Assembly: GCA_947359465.1 (NCBI GenBank)
Contig: OX375880.1
Location: forward strand, 26,178,714 to 26,242,713
Direction: 5' to 3'
DNA: 64,000 nucleotides
DNA from: Metellina segmentata
Lineage: Eukaryota; Arthropoda; Arachnida; Araneae; Tetragnathidae
A program made the position numbers and the translations under genes. The notes under the pieces were generated by a model. That model saw only the letters and a list, made by a program, of their open reading frames with translations. It had not been told where the DNA came from and searched no databases. Below are positions 11,901-21,161 of the stretch, piece by piece. How positions within the stretch are numbered: position 1 is the first letter of the stretch; each line of letters begins with the position of its first letter.

Positions 11901-14900
11901 ATGTTATTAAGTTAAACCTCTTTTTTGACATTATTTGTAAAAAGAAAATTTTCTTTTTGGTTTTTAATGGCTCGTAAAAAAATAAAAATTTGGAAGCCTT
12001 AATTTTCTTAAACAGACATTTTATTTCATTTAGTCTGCATTTAAATACCAAGATAAATGATACTTGTCCAAGGTCAAGTATCATTAAAAATCAAGGATGC
12101 AATATTTATGCAGGTTAGCTAAAAATTGATGTTTTTAAAATTGGGTCTATGAATCCCTAAACTAGCACGCAAAAGTTTCTTCATCTTTGTACTTGGGTGA
12201 TAATTAATCTATTGCTATGTGAAATGTCACCTTAAAAAACTTTTTTAAACAGACTGGGAAAGATCTTTCTGATTAGTATTTATCCTCAGAAATTTTCGTC
12301 CTAACCTATTTTACAAAAAAAATGAAATAACATTAATTTTTCATTGTAGGTGAAAAATGATTTCCTTGATTTAAGAGTTCCTGTTTGGATCACAGATTTA
12401 AAATTTAGAACCAATGACAAAGTTATCACTTGCACACGACATCATCAAGTAAGTTGTCTTAACTATGTTAATGCTACTTTTAAATCAATAGGCTTTATTC
12501 TTGAATGATCTAATCCATAGTAGCAGCTGCCTGTAATCTTAAAATTTCACTGAAGTGTTCATGTAACTAATTTTAGAATTTCAAAGGCTTGTCTGGAAAT
12601 AATACTTGGAACTGAAATTTTAAAGCTATTTATTGAAACGCTATAACATCAATCACTAAAACTTAAAATACACTAGTGAGGAGGGTGAGAATGTTTTTTG
12701 CTACGAATTTGTATATATTGGGTCATTTGGAAAGTTCTGCGCATTTTCAAATTGAAGCTAGCTTTGTCATTATTTTGCTACTGCTGATAAGGACGACTTT
12801 AATGAAGCAGATGTTTAAATTCGGTCTTTTCTGCTTACACTGCATAATTATAGCATGTGTTGTGTCATAATTTTTGTTTCACTGTAGTGTGAAGAATGGA
12901 GAATCAGAAAGTTCATTTTCGTCATATTATGCTCTTTTATTTTAAGAGAGGGAAAAATACTAGTCAGACTGCTCGTAAAATGTGTGCCGTATGTGGACAT
13001 AGTGCTGTTTCTGAGGTCACAGTTCAAAGGTGGTTTGATAAATTTAAGCCTCGAAGATGATGCCTGCTCTAGACAACCATCCTTTGTAAACGGCTTTCTG
13101 TATGGTGGGACTACAAAGAAATTGTTTATTATGAATTGTAGCCACAAAATCAGAATAAATTAGGAAAAAAACAGTTCTCAAATGGCAATATTAAAAGCAA
13201 AAATCGAAGCAAAGGGGCCAGAACTGACCCATCGTCAAGGTGTTTCTTCCAGCATGACAATGCCCCATATTTCACTGAATGTCAGACAAAGACTAGTTGA
13301 GTATGGCTGAAATGTTTTGTGTCACACCCCATAACCAGACCTTGCCCCTTAGATTTTCACCTCTTCAGTTCAAAATTCTCTGAACGGCCTGGAGTTCCAA
13401 TTCTTTGGTGACTTAAATAGCACCTCGACAACTTCTTTACAAATAAGCCTGATGAGTTTTTTTTTAAATTTCCAGCTGTAGGAAAGATGGCTAAAATTCA
13501 TAGAACAAAATTGTTCTTATGTGATTCAATAATTTTTTTTTTATGTTTTGGTACTGCTTCGTTGAAATTTATCTTAAAAATTATGCAGAACTTTCCGTAT
13601 GACCAAATATATTCTTATTTTTGTCAAAAGCATCCTATAAATCTTCAGACATCTATTGGCAGTCAGTTTCTCTTTTTTAGTTTAAAGAATCAATGGCAAT
13701 GTTTTGTTAGTGTGCTTGTATGATCAATGGATAAGTGTTTGCTTTAAACCTTGTTAGGTAATAAATTTTTTTAAACTTATTGCCTCTCTTGCTTCTTAAT
13801 GCCTACTTTGGGGAACAATAATCTAATTCGAGAATTTGACTCGAATAAAATGTTTACTGTTCACACTAGTGCCTGTTTCCCATTTGATAAGTAATTTATA
13901 ACTTGAAAAAACAAAAATTGCTGTTTGATCATTACGTTCCTTTCAATTATTTTTCAGATTCGAATGTATGATGTTAGAGCTCAAAGACGCCCCGTTATTG
14001 ACATGGAATTTGAACGTTATCCTCTCATGTCTTTATCACTAGCTCACAATGAGCACCAGGTGGTTGTTGGTAGTAGCAGGGGCAGAATGGCTTTGATTGA
14101 TTTGAGGAGAAAGTTACTGGTCCACGTGTTCAAAGGCTTTGCTGGAAGCATCCGAAGTGTGCAGTGTCATCCCACCTTGCCATTAGTTGCTTCATGTGGA
14201 TTAGACAGATTTCTGAGGATACATGATTTAAACAAACATAAATTATTGAAAAAGGTAAATTCTTTTGTTAGAATATTTTCTCTGCATGAGTATAGTTAAA
14301 GTTGTATGTGCATCTTTGCCGAATATGAGCAACAAATCTGGAAAACATTTTTTCAAAATTAAAAGTACATTATATTATGCAGTCGAACTTGCTTATAACA
14401 AGAGCGAGGGGACCTCAATATTTTCTCATTATAACCGAGTGCTCGTAAAAAATGGGGTCGTGAAAAAATTCATACATATTATATATACATATTTTATTTT
14501 TATTTCTGTACAATACAAAAGAAGTTGGTTAATTTGCTTTGAACTGTCTTATTATTTCTTTCTTGTGTTATTGTTCTTCAGAGAAGACTCGTGGCCCGAA
14601 AAACATTGTAATTTGCACCCCTGGCCCAAAAAAGTTTGAAGTTTTTCTGCATACTCAAAAGCCGTTGAGTATGTTGGGGGCGATTCAGCATGAATTCTCC
14701 ACATTAGTCTTTATCATCGTCGCTTTCATTACTTTTTTTCACGTGCTTTAGCTTGAATTTCAGCTACAATATCCTCAGGGGTAGGTATCTCGGAAGTGAT
14801 AACATTAGCTTCAACAGATACATAATTTTCAAATTCTTCTCTTCTCATTTCCAAATTTTCCAAGTCGTCTACATCTTCATTAGTGATTTGCCCCTCTTGG

Positions 14901-16692
14901 GAGATGTCTAATCGAGTCTTACGGAAGCAATTGGTAATGCATGTTCATGTAACGTTTTCCCATGCATCGCTCATTAAACATATTGCTTTGAGTACGTTTA
15001 CATTAGCATTTGAGGTTGTTCCAATTTTTTCTCTTCTATTGAGAAGCATCAAAATCAAGTGCTTACGAAAGTTTGATGCCAAACTTCTGATGACCCCTTG
15101 GTCCACAGGCTGGATAACACTTATAGAATTCAGTGGTAAAAATTAAATTAGGATATTTGTAAGTTTTTTACCAGGATTTATGACATCACACACACACTAA
15201 CTTTTGGTTGACTTCGGAGTGTTAAAGGAATATTTCCAAGGGATTAGCTGAGCTAGAGAGGTGGAGGTCAATAAAAATTTTATGAATCACAAAAATATTG
15301 CTCGCTATAACAGTGGTTTGCTTGTTAAAAGCGAGTTATGCTCCCATAGACTTAACATTGTACCAACCAAGTATTCCCTCATTAAATCCAAGTTCTCATT
15401 AAATCAGGGCTCATTATAAGCGAGTTGTACTGTAGAAATACTTTTCTAAAAAGTAATGAAAAGATACAAACATAGCTTAAGACTAGAGGTAAATTGGTAC
15501 ATTTAAAAAATAATCTGATTTCTCTAAAATTCTGTATAAAACTTTGATGTTTGATCTTAATATGCCTTGACCCCCTCAATATACCCTTTTGGTCCCACAA
15601 GTTGGGAAATTATTTTTTAATATTTCGATGTTGGTGCCTATTATTTTCAATTCATTACAATATCACCTTGAAATAATTATGATTGTTTCATATTATAGGA
15701 TTAAAAAAGGAAAAAATTTGATAGATCCTTTCAGTTACCAAGAAACCTATTCTTTGTTAAATTGGTTTGATACGAGGGCGAGTCAAATATAAACCGGACT
15801 TTTTTTATATACATTTATTCATCAAAAATACAAACAAAACCTTTAATTTTTCTCAACAGTCTCCGGCACGCTTTACACATTTCCCCCAGCATTTCGGAAG
15901 CTTATATATAGATCCCTTCTTCAAAGAAACTTTGAGGTTTAGTCGCCAACCAATTGCACATGATATTCTCAACTTCTGTATTGTTCTGAAAGCTCCTTTC
16001 AAGACTGCAAACAAAAATTAATCACAGGGGGACAAATCTGGGCTGTAGGGAGGGTGTTCAAGGGTTTCCCAATCCATTTCCTCGAGTTTATTTCTTGTCG
16101 AAACTGCTGTGTGTGGCCAGGCACTGCCATGGAGAAGGTACATCTATGATGGGCATATTCCGTCTTTTGTAACCGTAGGTGGTTTTCACTGTAACAGCTG
16201 GCAATAGAAGGCAAATTTCCTCTCTGGTCAAAAAAGACGGTAGAGAGAACATTTCCATCTGAGACGGGTTCATGGGTTTCCGTTTGGCAATATGTCTAAA
16301 TTCTATGGTGTTGAAAGAGCTTTCTGCCAGTGTAACTGGATTGCATGGAGTGAGGACTGCTTATAAGTGGTGTGATTCAAAAGTTACCACACTATGCTAC
16401 AATCACAGGCTTTTAATTAATACCATTATCCTTCAATATTAAATCAAACTGTAAATTAACTATTTTTATTTTATAGGTTTACCTGAAAACAAGACTGAAT
16501 TGTCTTTTGTTCAGATCATCTGTTCCAATTGTGAATCATGAAGACGACAAGACTGTTTCGTTGAAAAGTGCACCAGAAGTGGATGATGAGCAAGAAGATA
16601 GCCTATGGACATCAATGCAGATTGTGAAGGACAAAAAACAAAAAAGGACATTAAAAGGGGATGCAATGGTCAAGACAAAAAAGAAAAGGTAA
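2928..16692 (+). CDS. WDR74: WD repeat-containing protein 74 (ribosome assembly factor), eight coding exons
   Basis: Complete ortholog of animal WDR74 / yeast Nsa1, a nucleolar seven-bladed WD40 propeller that acts in pre-60S ribosome maturation (known family role). Coding exons: 2928-2982, 4931-5037, 6518-6639, 10290-10347, 10937-11083, 12350-12448, 13958-14254, 16477-16692; together 1,101 nt and 366 residues, close to the human length of about 385. All introns are GT-AG and phases match. Diagnostic blocks: GTEVGILKG at the N-terminus, VGEGSIKGL, ATGGKENDLKIWDL, DLRVPVW, AQRRPVIDMEFERYPLMSL, LVASCGLDRFLRIHDL, and a lysine-rich tail KTKKKR typical of a nucleolar signal. The start has a good context (AAACCATGG) and matches the family N-terminus. 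Introns 2-7 carry many transposons; no exon is damaged. Exon assignment is by my reading, without transcripts. Confidence 0.95.
4141..4335. mobile_element. Short inverted-repeat element (MITE) in WDR74 intron 1
   Basis: The left end GGTGGAGTGGTAGCAAATTG pairs with the inverted right end (reading GGTGGTAGAGTGGTAGCAAA on the other strand), giving imperfect termini of about 27 bp on a 195-bp element with no coding capacity. The end sequence resembles that of another MITE at 31990-32167 (GGGTGGAGTGGTCG). No clear target duplication was found. Confidence 0.7.
4931..5037 (+). CDS. WDR74: WDR74 coding exon 2
   Basis: Residues 19-54, first propeller blade (SALDKDEEITSMCWED). The acceptor is TGTGTCTAG|GT and the donor AAGAAG|GTATAA. 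Aligned with human WDR74, the block EITSMCW corresponds to AVSALCW. Confidence 0.93.
5041..6510. other. WDR74 intron 2, no recognised element
   Basis: About 1.5 kb of AT-rich intron. I see only homopolymer runs and no terminal inverted repeats, coding motifs or SINE landmarks. A polypyrimidine-rich stretch precedes the acceptor TTTTCAG at 6517. Confidence 0.5.
6518..6639 (+). CDS. WDR74: WDR74 coding exon 3
   Basis: Residues 55-94 plus two bases of codon 95. It encodes IYTGHRNQIVKTFDCE and VGEGSIKGLCQFDG, matching human GCADRTVKHFSTEDG and PGGEGMFRGLAQADG. The acceptor is TTTTCAG and the donor GATGG|GTATAA, leaving phase 2, which exon 4 completes. Confidence 0.93.
6880..8090 (+). mobile_element. 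tRNA-derived SINE of a second family, split by an insertion
   Basis: The left part (about 6880-6963) shows a tRNA-like pol III promoter: an A-box-like GGTAGTGGTTATAGC and a B box GGTTCGAATCC. The right part resumes at 8001 (AGCAATGGTAGTTTACC) after a 1,037-bp inverted-repeat element. Head and body differ from the main SINE of the window. Boundaries are approximate. Confidence 0.5.
6964..8000. mobile_element. DNA transposon remnant with terminal inverted repeats CTTAYGGCCATATTCAC
   Basis: The left terminus CTTACGGCCATATTCACAAG and the inverted right terminus CTTATGGCCATATTCACAAG match over more than 20 bp and continue imperfectly into GAGTTAACTCGAGGATCA. The right end carries that subterminal block (CTCGAGTTAACTC, then TTACTCGCGGATCAACTGAT) at least twice in tandem. 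There is no intact reading frame, so it is non-autonomous. Flanking TTA/TAA could fit a Harbinger-like target duplication but they are not identical, so the superfamily stays open. Confidence 0.75.
8271..8817. mobile_element. hAT-like non-autonomous element (CAGGGTTCCC ends)
   Basis: It begins CAGGGTTCCCACAGATCAGG and ends as the inverse of CAGGGTGCCCGCTCGATTTC. Near each end the motif CAGGGAAAACCTGGAA / ACCTGGAATTTTGGGG recurs, as in widespread animal repeats with these termini. The CAGGG ends are hAT-like. No 8-bp target duplication is visible and no transposase frame remains. It lies in WDR74 intron 3. Confidence 0.65.
8920..9010 (+). mobile_element. tRNA-like SINE head fragment
   Basis: GGTAATTGGCTCATTGATTT and AGTGCAGGTTCGATTCATT resemble the A and B boxes of a pol III promoter at normal spacing. 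The segment resembles the better preserved fragment at 53285-53410 (TGGCTCATTGGG, AGGTTTGATTCC). It is degenerate, and I see no intact tRNA fold, so it is unlikely to be a tRNA gene. Confidence 0.4.
9210..9486. mobile_element. hAT-type MITE nested in the mariner, with 8-bp target duplication
   Basis: The termini are CAGGCCTCGAAATA and its near-inverse TATTTCGAGCCCTG. The flanking octamers TGATAAGT (9202-9209) and TGATATGT (9487-9494) agree at 7 of 8 positions, the 8-bp signature of hAT transposition. Removing the 277 bp restores the mariner terminal repeat. The interior carries the palindromic block AGGTGCACACTGTGCACCT. A second, left-truncated copy lies at 27960-28192. Confidence 0.88.
9531..9880 (-). 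pseudogene. Mariner transposase C-terminal fragment
   Basis: On the minus strand the remnant runs through the DDE-domain landmarks QQDG (second catalytic Asp), WLARSSRPPDMTPCDFF (third catalytic Asp) and VKDKMYVPPLHTNLCELKQR, ending TKERYIKHL. The last 66 residues are in one frame (9531-9731); further upstream the frame is broken. No first catalytic Asp remains. It belongs to the element spanning 9136-10095. Confidence 0.82.
10290..10347 (+). CDS. WDR74: WDR74 coding exon 4
   Basis: Residues 95-114 (NIVTGVESGIVKMWKDNEE after a split Gly). It matches human TLITCVDSGILRVWHDKDK. The acceptor is CTCTTTTAG and the donor GAAGAG|GTAGGC. Exon 3 phase 2 plus the first base A gives GGA. Confidence 0.92.
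10348..10936. other. WDR74 intron 4, no recognised element
   Basis: AT-rich intron with a poly-T tract near 10848-10862. I see no transposon ends or coding motifs. Confidence 0.5.
10937..11083 (+). CDS. WDR74: WDR74 coding exon 5
   Basis: Residues 115-163, with the strongest WD signature of the protein: ATGGKENDLKIWDLQ (human ATGGKENALKIWDLQ), then PVFSAKN. The acceptor is TTTCTTAG and the donor AAAAAT|GTGAGA. Confidence 0.94.
11084..12349. other. WDR74 intron 5, no recognised element
   Basis: About 1.27 kb, AT-rich. A 60-codon minus frame near 11367-11549 has no recognisable motif. No terminal repeats or SINE landmarks were seen. Confidence 0.45.
12350..12448 (+). CDS. WDR74: WDR74 coding exon 6
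   Basis: Residues 164-196: VKNDFLDLRVPVW and VITCTRHHQ, matching human VRNDWLDLRVPIW and LVTCTGYHQ. The acceptor is CATTGTAG and the donor CATCAA|GTAAGT, a near-perfect consensus. Confidence 0.94.
12714..13611 (+). mobile_element. Mariner transposon remnant in WDR74 intron 6
   Basis: TA-bounded element with ends TATTGGGTCATTTGGAAAGT and, inverted at the right, TATTTGGTCATACGGAAAGT. The inside encodes a decayed mariner transposase on the same strand as WDR74. Total length is about 0.9 kb, so roughly a third of a normal 1.3-kb mariner is lost. Confidence 0.85.
12894..13500 (+). pseudogene. Mariner (mos-like) transposase pseudogene
   Basis: From the ATG at about 12896 it reads MENQKVHFRHIMLFYFKR, then TSQTARKMCAVCGHSA and VQRWFDKFK, the N-terminal double helix-turn-helix of mariner transposases. 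It then hits stop codons near 13055. Downstream fragments (GPELTHR, FQHDNAPYF) are remains of the catalytic domain around the second catalytic Asp. The reading frame is broken several times. Confidence 0.85.
13958..14254 (+). CDS. WDR74: WDR74 coding exon 7
   Basis: Residues 197-295, the largest exon: IRMYDVRAQRRPVIDMEFER, then VVVGSSRGRMALIDLRRK and VQCHPTLPLVASCGLDRF, aligning with human VRVYDPASPQRRPVLETTYG, then LQCHPSKPLLASCGLDRV. The acceptor is ATTTTTCAG and the donor AAAAAG|GTAAAT. Confidence 0.95.
14380..15432 (-). mobile_element. pogo/Tigger-like transposon remnant in WDR74 intron 7
   Basis: The ends CAGTCGAACTTGCTTATAAC and, inverted from the right, CAGTACAACTCGCTTATAAT are typical of pogo/Tigger elements. 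The element is 1.05 kb, against about 2-3 kb for complete ones. It carries the C-terminal part of a transposase on the minus strand. Confidence 0.85.
14720..15140 (-). pseudogene. Tigger-type transposase C-terminus
   Basis: The minus-strand reading shows SVIQPVDQGVIRSLASNFRK, the conserved block around the third catalytic acidic residue of CENP-B/Tigger DDE domains. It is followed by a Glu/Asp-rich tail (QEGQITNEDVDDLENLE, EIPTPEDIVAEIQAKAR) and one internal stop after NVT. The helix-turn-helix and first catalytic residues are absent. Confidence 0.85.
15773..16340 (-). pseudogene. Mariner fragment with one terminal repeat
   Basis: It begins after TA with CGAGGGCGAGTCAAATATAA, a terminus known from mariner-like elements. 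Minus-strand fragments such as RKWIGKPLNTLPTAQICPP correspond to the 'WEVLEHPPYSPDLSP' catalytic block of SETMAR-type mariners, with frame breaks. No matching right-hand terminal repeat was found, so the copy is truncated or rearranged. It sits 140 bp before the last WDR74 exon. Confidence 0.72.
16477..16692 (+). CDS. WDR74: WDR74 coding exon 8 and stop
   Basis: Residues 296-366: VYLKTRLNCLLFRSS (human VYLKSQLNCLLLSG), an acidic stretch DDEQEDSLWTSM (human TDELWASL) and a basic tail ending KTKKKR before TAA. The acceptor is TTTTATAG. The AGG-TAA end could be read as a donor (AG|GTAATT), but the human protein ends in a similar basic tail, so TAA is taken as the stop. Confidence 0.92.
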   Translation, partial: VYLKTRLNCLLFRSSVPIVNHEDDKTVSLKSAPEVDDEQEDSLWTSMQIVKDKKQKRTLKGDAMVKTKKKR

Positions 16693-18210
16693 TTAGTGCT
16701 ATTGCTTTGCTTAATAATTTTAAAAGTAAAAATTCTCTATTTGTATTCAATACTTTTAAATTCGTTTCTTTAGCTGTACAGATGCTTTACAATTTTGCTA
16801 AACAGCCATCGAAAATTAAATCTCTAAATACTGTCACAGATTCTTACTATACTGTATTATGAGCTAACAAATGAAACACACTAGGTCAAAATTTTCAAGG
16901 CATCAGTGCTTTCAGAACTGTTTAGCATGAAGACAATGTATAATGATGGAATTTAGACTGAATATACATCTGTTTTGTGTATAAACCGTTATTGTAAGAT
17001 TTCTGATCTTTGAATCAATATTTTTTTTGCATTTGGACAACAAATCTAGACTGTTTATTTATATTTTTTTATAAAGAGTGTTAGTCTAAAAATATAGTTT
17101 ACATTATCTTTTCTATATCAAAATGTAAAAAATTTTAAGTCTATTGGAGTATTTAAAATTTGTAAATATCTTTAAAACAAGACATGATTAAATTTAAACT
17201 ATATTATTTTAAGGAAATTAATTTGTGTGTTATGAGTTGAATCATGGGTCTGTGCCTCATTATAAGAGAAAGCACAAGTTTGAGCTCCCTACATGATGGT
17301 GGTTGTGGCCTAAAAGAAACATCTTTGCAGTGTCTTTGGGGCTGACAGTAATATTCAAATGAGAGGCTTCAGAGAGTATGAGAAATAAAATGGAAGGCTT
17401 AATTAATATAATACAGTAAATTATGCTGAGAAATAAAAGGGATAGATTATAGGCATATGCAATATTTACTTACATTGTCTTCATTTTATTAAATTTGGTT
17501 ATCTTTGCTTTCAGAACTGTGCAACATGAAGACAATGTATAATGGTGGAATTTATCCTGAATATACATCTGTTTTGTGTATAAAATGTAAATAAATTGTG
17601 CATCCAATGCTCTTTAACTTTTGAAAATTGATGTTTTGTTATTTATTATTAATTTTTATTTTAGTTTCTCGTTTATTTTATTTAATATTTATTATTTCAT
17701 AAGAAGGTGCAGTATAACGCATTCAAATATTCATAGTGTGATCTGTAGGAGACATAAATCTACAGTTATTTTTGCTGCATATAAACGTTTAATTTAACCT
17801 ATTGTATCAATTAGAATGCTAAATGAAAAAAACACGTAAAATAAAACGTGTATTTAATATTTTCTTGCATTTAATTATTTACAATAAATACAGGGTGTAT
17901 TTATAATTTTAGATAGGTTTATAATAGAAAAATTGTAACATTAAGGCAAATGACAAGAAAGGCATGTTGAAGTGAACTAAACTTGCAATAAACATTCCGA
18001 GTCTATGTATGTATGCTCGAAATTTTGGAAATTAATAATGGTAAAAAAGAATACAAAATTTAATACTATATTTTATTTTATAGTCTTTCCAGAACACCCT
18101 CTATGTCAAGGAAACTTTTGTATTCATACTAATGGGCGGGAGTGTTGTCATTTAAAACCAAATGAATATTGTAAGCATTTAGTTTATGCCCAGATTTAAT
18201 TTGGCTTGTG
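16693..18210. other. WDR74 3' flank with a duplicated 80-bp segment
   Basis: No further gene is seen. A segment of about 80 bp occurs twice, at about 16909-16988 and 17511-17590, sharing CTTTCAGAACTG, CATGAAGACAATGTATAAT and ATATACATCTGTTTTGTGTA. AATAAA-type signals occur in this AT-rich flank (for example near 17383 and 17433), so the transcript may end here, but the cleavage site cannot be fixed from sequence alone. Confidence 0.5.
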
Positions 18211-18218
18211 TGATTTAA

Positions 18219-18364
18219 GACCCGTTTACGATTCTCCGTATGCATAGGCTCCGTCTTAACGCATACAAAGCTACAGATAGGGTCTGCGTAATCCCACCCA
18301 TCTGTCAATTACGTGGTTCTCCTGTATCATTGGTTCGACACATACGGAGAGTCGTTAACGGGCC
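18219..18364. mobile_element. MITE of 146 bp, ends GGCCCGTTAACGACTCTCCG
   Basis: The left end GACCCGTTTACGATTCTCCG matches the inverse of the right end (GGCCCGTTAACGACTCTCCG) over 24 bp with few mismatches. The interior is GC-richer than its surroundings and non-coding. Such short elements are mobilised in trans by a related DNA transposase, which is not present here. Confidence 0.78.
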
Positions 18365-18547
18365 ATAATAGTCAACTCCATATTTGTTTATTGATAGATT
18401 GGCAAAGTGGCCAAGAGATGGATTGGATTGGATTTGGTTTTGTGGCATTGAGTCCTCATGGGACATATTATGCCAAACTCAAGATAAGAAATCAGATATA
18501 AAATTTAATAATAAAATGAAATGAGTCATGTCATAATAAATTGAATA

Positions 18548-19130
18548 CTATATAAAATTATATGTGATAGATGAACCCAATGTCATGTAAAAAGCTAATA
18601 TATTTGGATGAGGATTCTCTCCAACCATGTCTTCTAAAGTCAAGGTATATGAATTAAAATGATTAAGTCGTTGACTATTAAAATGAGAACGTTCCATTAA
18701 AATGTGTTTCACTGTTAGTGGGCAAATGCAGTAATTGCAAATAGGATGACCTTCTCCGAGGAGGAGGTGTCTATGGGTTATCCAAGTATGTCCAATACGG
18801 AGACGTGTTAGTATTACATTCTGTCTTCGTAAGGGGAGTGATATCCATTGAGTTATATTTGGTTTAATAAAGTGAAGTTTGTTCATTCCATTTTTTCTGC
18901 CATTTTTTCTTCTAAAAATTTGTAAATGAAAGATTTTAAATCACTATAAGGAATGGTATGATTAATATTATTTAGGGCCGATTTGGCGACTTTGTCAACT
19001 ATTTTATTTCCTAATATCCCAACATGAGATAGAATCCAACAAAATACCAAGTTAAAGTTTTTTGAAGAAAGATGATAAATTCGAAATTTAAATGCCCAAG
19101 AGATGAAGGAATCACTATTCTGAACAGTAT
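18548..19130 (-). pseudogene. I-group LINE 3' end: RNase H and C-terminal zinc region
   Basis: On the minus strand, first a decayed RNase H piece (VFCWILSHVGILGNKIVDKV, the block with the last catalytic residues, followed by AKSA), a frame break, then the C-terminal region NVILTRLRIGHTWITHRHLL, then CNYCICPLTVKHILMERSHF, a CCHC-like motif with its last Cys replaced. This order is typical of I/LOA-type LINE ORF2 ends. The polymerase is missing, so it is a 5'-truncated dead copy. Confidence 0.82.
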
Positions 19131-19139
19131 GTGATAAAT

Positions 19140-19743
19140 ATCATAATTATTTTGTACACTTTATAAAAAAAACTCATTTATTAAAAAAAATCAGTTTGAG
19201 GATTCTTTTAACTGAGGTGAGAGGAGATATTCTTTTAGAAGAGGATTCTTTTACATTTCATGTGAACTTTTGATTTTATCCACATTTTCCCTTCATAATG
19301 CAAAGTGTATTTACTATTTCGAAAAGCAGACTGATTACATGTAAATTTAATTATAAAATCCTGCACTCCCTGAGGATTATGGTTTATTGAACTTGTTGTT
19401 TCAACATCTTATCTGGAAGAAACATTGGAAGAGGATAAAATATACAGAACGTTTTTAGAGAAAATGGGTTAAGAAATTGCAACTTTGTTTACATCTATTA
19501 AATTACAGCACCATGAGCCTATAGAAAGGTTACTTTTATGCACCTAGGGTCTGAAATCCTAATGTTTATGATCAATTTTATTTTGTACACATCTGATAAA
19601 AAAGAATACCCTCTTTAAAGTTTACAACTACTCAATTAAAATAAAATATTTATTCTGTATAGTATTTTTAAGTATTTAAATGAAATATTACTCGGAGATA
19701 CATTAGAAACTAAAATATGTTCCATAGAAAAATTTAAATTATA
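19140..19743. other. Unassigned AT-rich sequence
   Basis: No gene, repeat ends or SINE landmarks recognised. Confidence 0.45.
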
Positions 19744-20331
19744 TCTCTATTATTATAAAAGAAAGTGTTTGTTTGTCTGTTTGGGGCTGCAAAATCCTGT
19801 CGATTCTATGGCACTTACAGCAATGAGATTTGGCTCACAGGTAGTCCGAATTTGTTTCAATTTTTGGGTCGCGGCGAATTTTAAAATTCAATCTAGAAGA
19901 TTTTTAAATGAATTTAATAGTTTTATTCTCCATCGCTTTTTCAAACGTGGATAACTTTTTCTACCCATGTGAACTTGCAGTCAGGGTTTGGAATCATGCC
20001 AAGTTTTTTTCATCCGCGGCGGAGAAAATAATTTTTTCATTTCCGCTTTAATTTTGCGCGGGCAAATAAATTTCCAGCCAGACGATAAATCTTTCAACTG
20101 AAGTCAGTTCTTTTTCTACCTCCAATACCGTTAAAGATAAAGTAAAAATTTCAACGGATTTGAAATCTGCGGAAAATTTTAATTTAGATTGATACCTAAA
20201 AATATGATTTTCTTCAAATAAATAAATTTTTAATTGAATAGATGTATCTGAAATTTGCGGAAAATTTTACACCAGATTAATATCTTACATCACGGGCACC
20301 GACAACGCCGGGCTAGCCATGCAATGGCTAG
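19744..20331 (+). mobile_element. Non-autonomous Helitron, 588 bp, both ends present
   Basis: It begins with TC (TCTCTATTATTATAAAAG) after a host A, and ends GGGCTAGCCATGCAATGGCTAG before a host T, that is, a hairpin followed by CTAG at an A|T target, the hallmark of Helitrons. There is no Rep/helicase reading frame. Related segments occur at 21793-22215 (minus), 30560-30824 (3' end) and 63404-64000 (5' end). Shared internal motifs are CAACGGATTTGAAATCTGCG, GAAAATTT and TTGATACCTAAAAATATGAT. Confidence 0.88.
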
Positions 20332-20340
20332 TTTCGCGGT

Positions 20341-21128
20341 ACAGCTACACTCTGTTTATGAGTGATGCAACGGCTTGGCAATTTTTTTGGCACACTTCTA
20401 GTAGCGAGTTACGATAAATTAAGGCAAACCATCTGTCGTTTCGTTTGTTGTGGTTGGTTTTCATGGCAACCTTGGCAAACGGACACTTTCAATTTTCATT
20501 TAGAATATTCTAGAAAGTTCTTCCAAAATCCGTGAAAGTCGTTTGATTTCATTGGTTCGTTTGAAAATTTTCTTTCCTCCCATTGGTTATTTTGTTTTCA
20601 AAATATCCTTTGATTGCATTGGTCCTTTTAAATCGTTTTCTGAGCATTGCATTGGTCCATTTAATTGTATTTCGACAGTTGTGGAATTTTTATTTTATTA
20701 TAATAGTTTTTTCACGAAAGGGATCAAGAGCTTTGTTTTTTGACCATTTTCGATTTCATTATTTATTTTTTCACGCAAAAGTTCTGACGCTATCAGGTTG
20801 TATTATTTCTAACTTTTTTTCTTTTAAAAATCTTTTCTTTTTCAACATGCCCACTATATCTAGTGTAATTGATGTTCCAGGGTTTTCTTACCCAACAAAT
20901 GCTGTTGTTTTTCTGCTGGTTCACAATTGTGTTTAAGCTTATTACTTTGTTTGAAAGTTTAAAAAAATATATACTTCTTTTCAAAACGTTCTCAAATGTG
21001 TTGTAAAAAGAAAAATATTTTTGGAATAAAAATATTTTTTAAACAATTCTTTCCTTAGCGACATTGGAAGTGTGCCAAAAATATCGCCAAGGCCGTTGCC
21101 ACCGCTCATAAACGTAGACTGTAGCTGT
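20341..21128. mobile_element. Inverted-repeat element, 788 bp, termini of about 60 bp
   Basis: The left end ACAGCTACACTCTGTTTATG, continuing GAGTGATGCAACGGCTTGGC, is mirrored at the right by an inverted copy (ACAGCTACAGTCTACGTTTA, GAGCGGTGGCAACGGCCTTG) and on through TTTTTGGCACACTTC. The interior repeats ATTGGT-containing units (CATTGGTTCG, CATTGGTTAT, CATTGGTCC) at spacings of roughly 40 to 60 bp. There is no transposase. It starts only nine bases after the Helitron end at 20331. The family is unknown to me. Confidence 0.75.
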
Positions 21129-21161
21129 TCCCTAGTTTCTTTATATAACATATATAACTAG

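Noticed and set aside
18313..18501. 62-codon frame with WDSGQEMDW-like text as a gene
   Set aside because: It overlaps the end of a MITE and has no support beyond being open.
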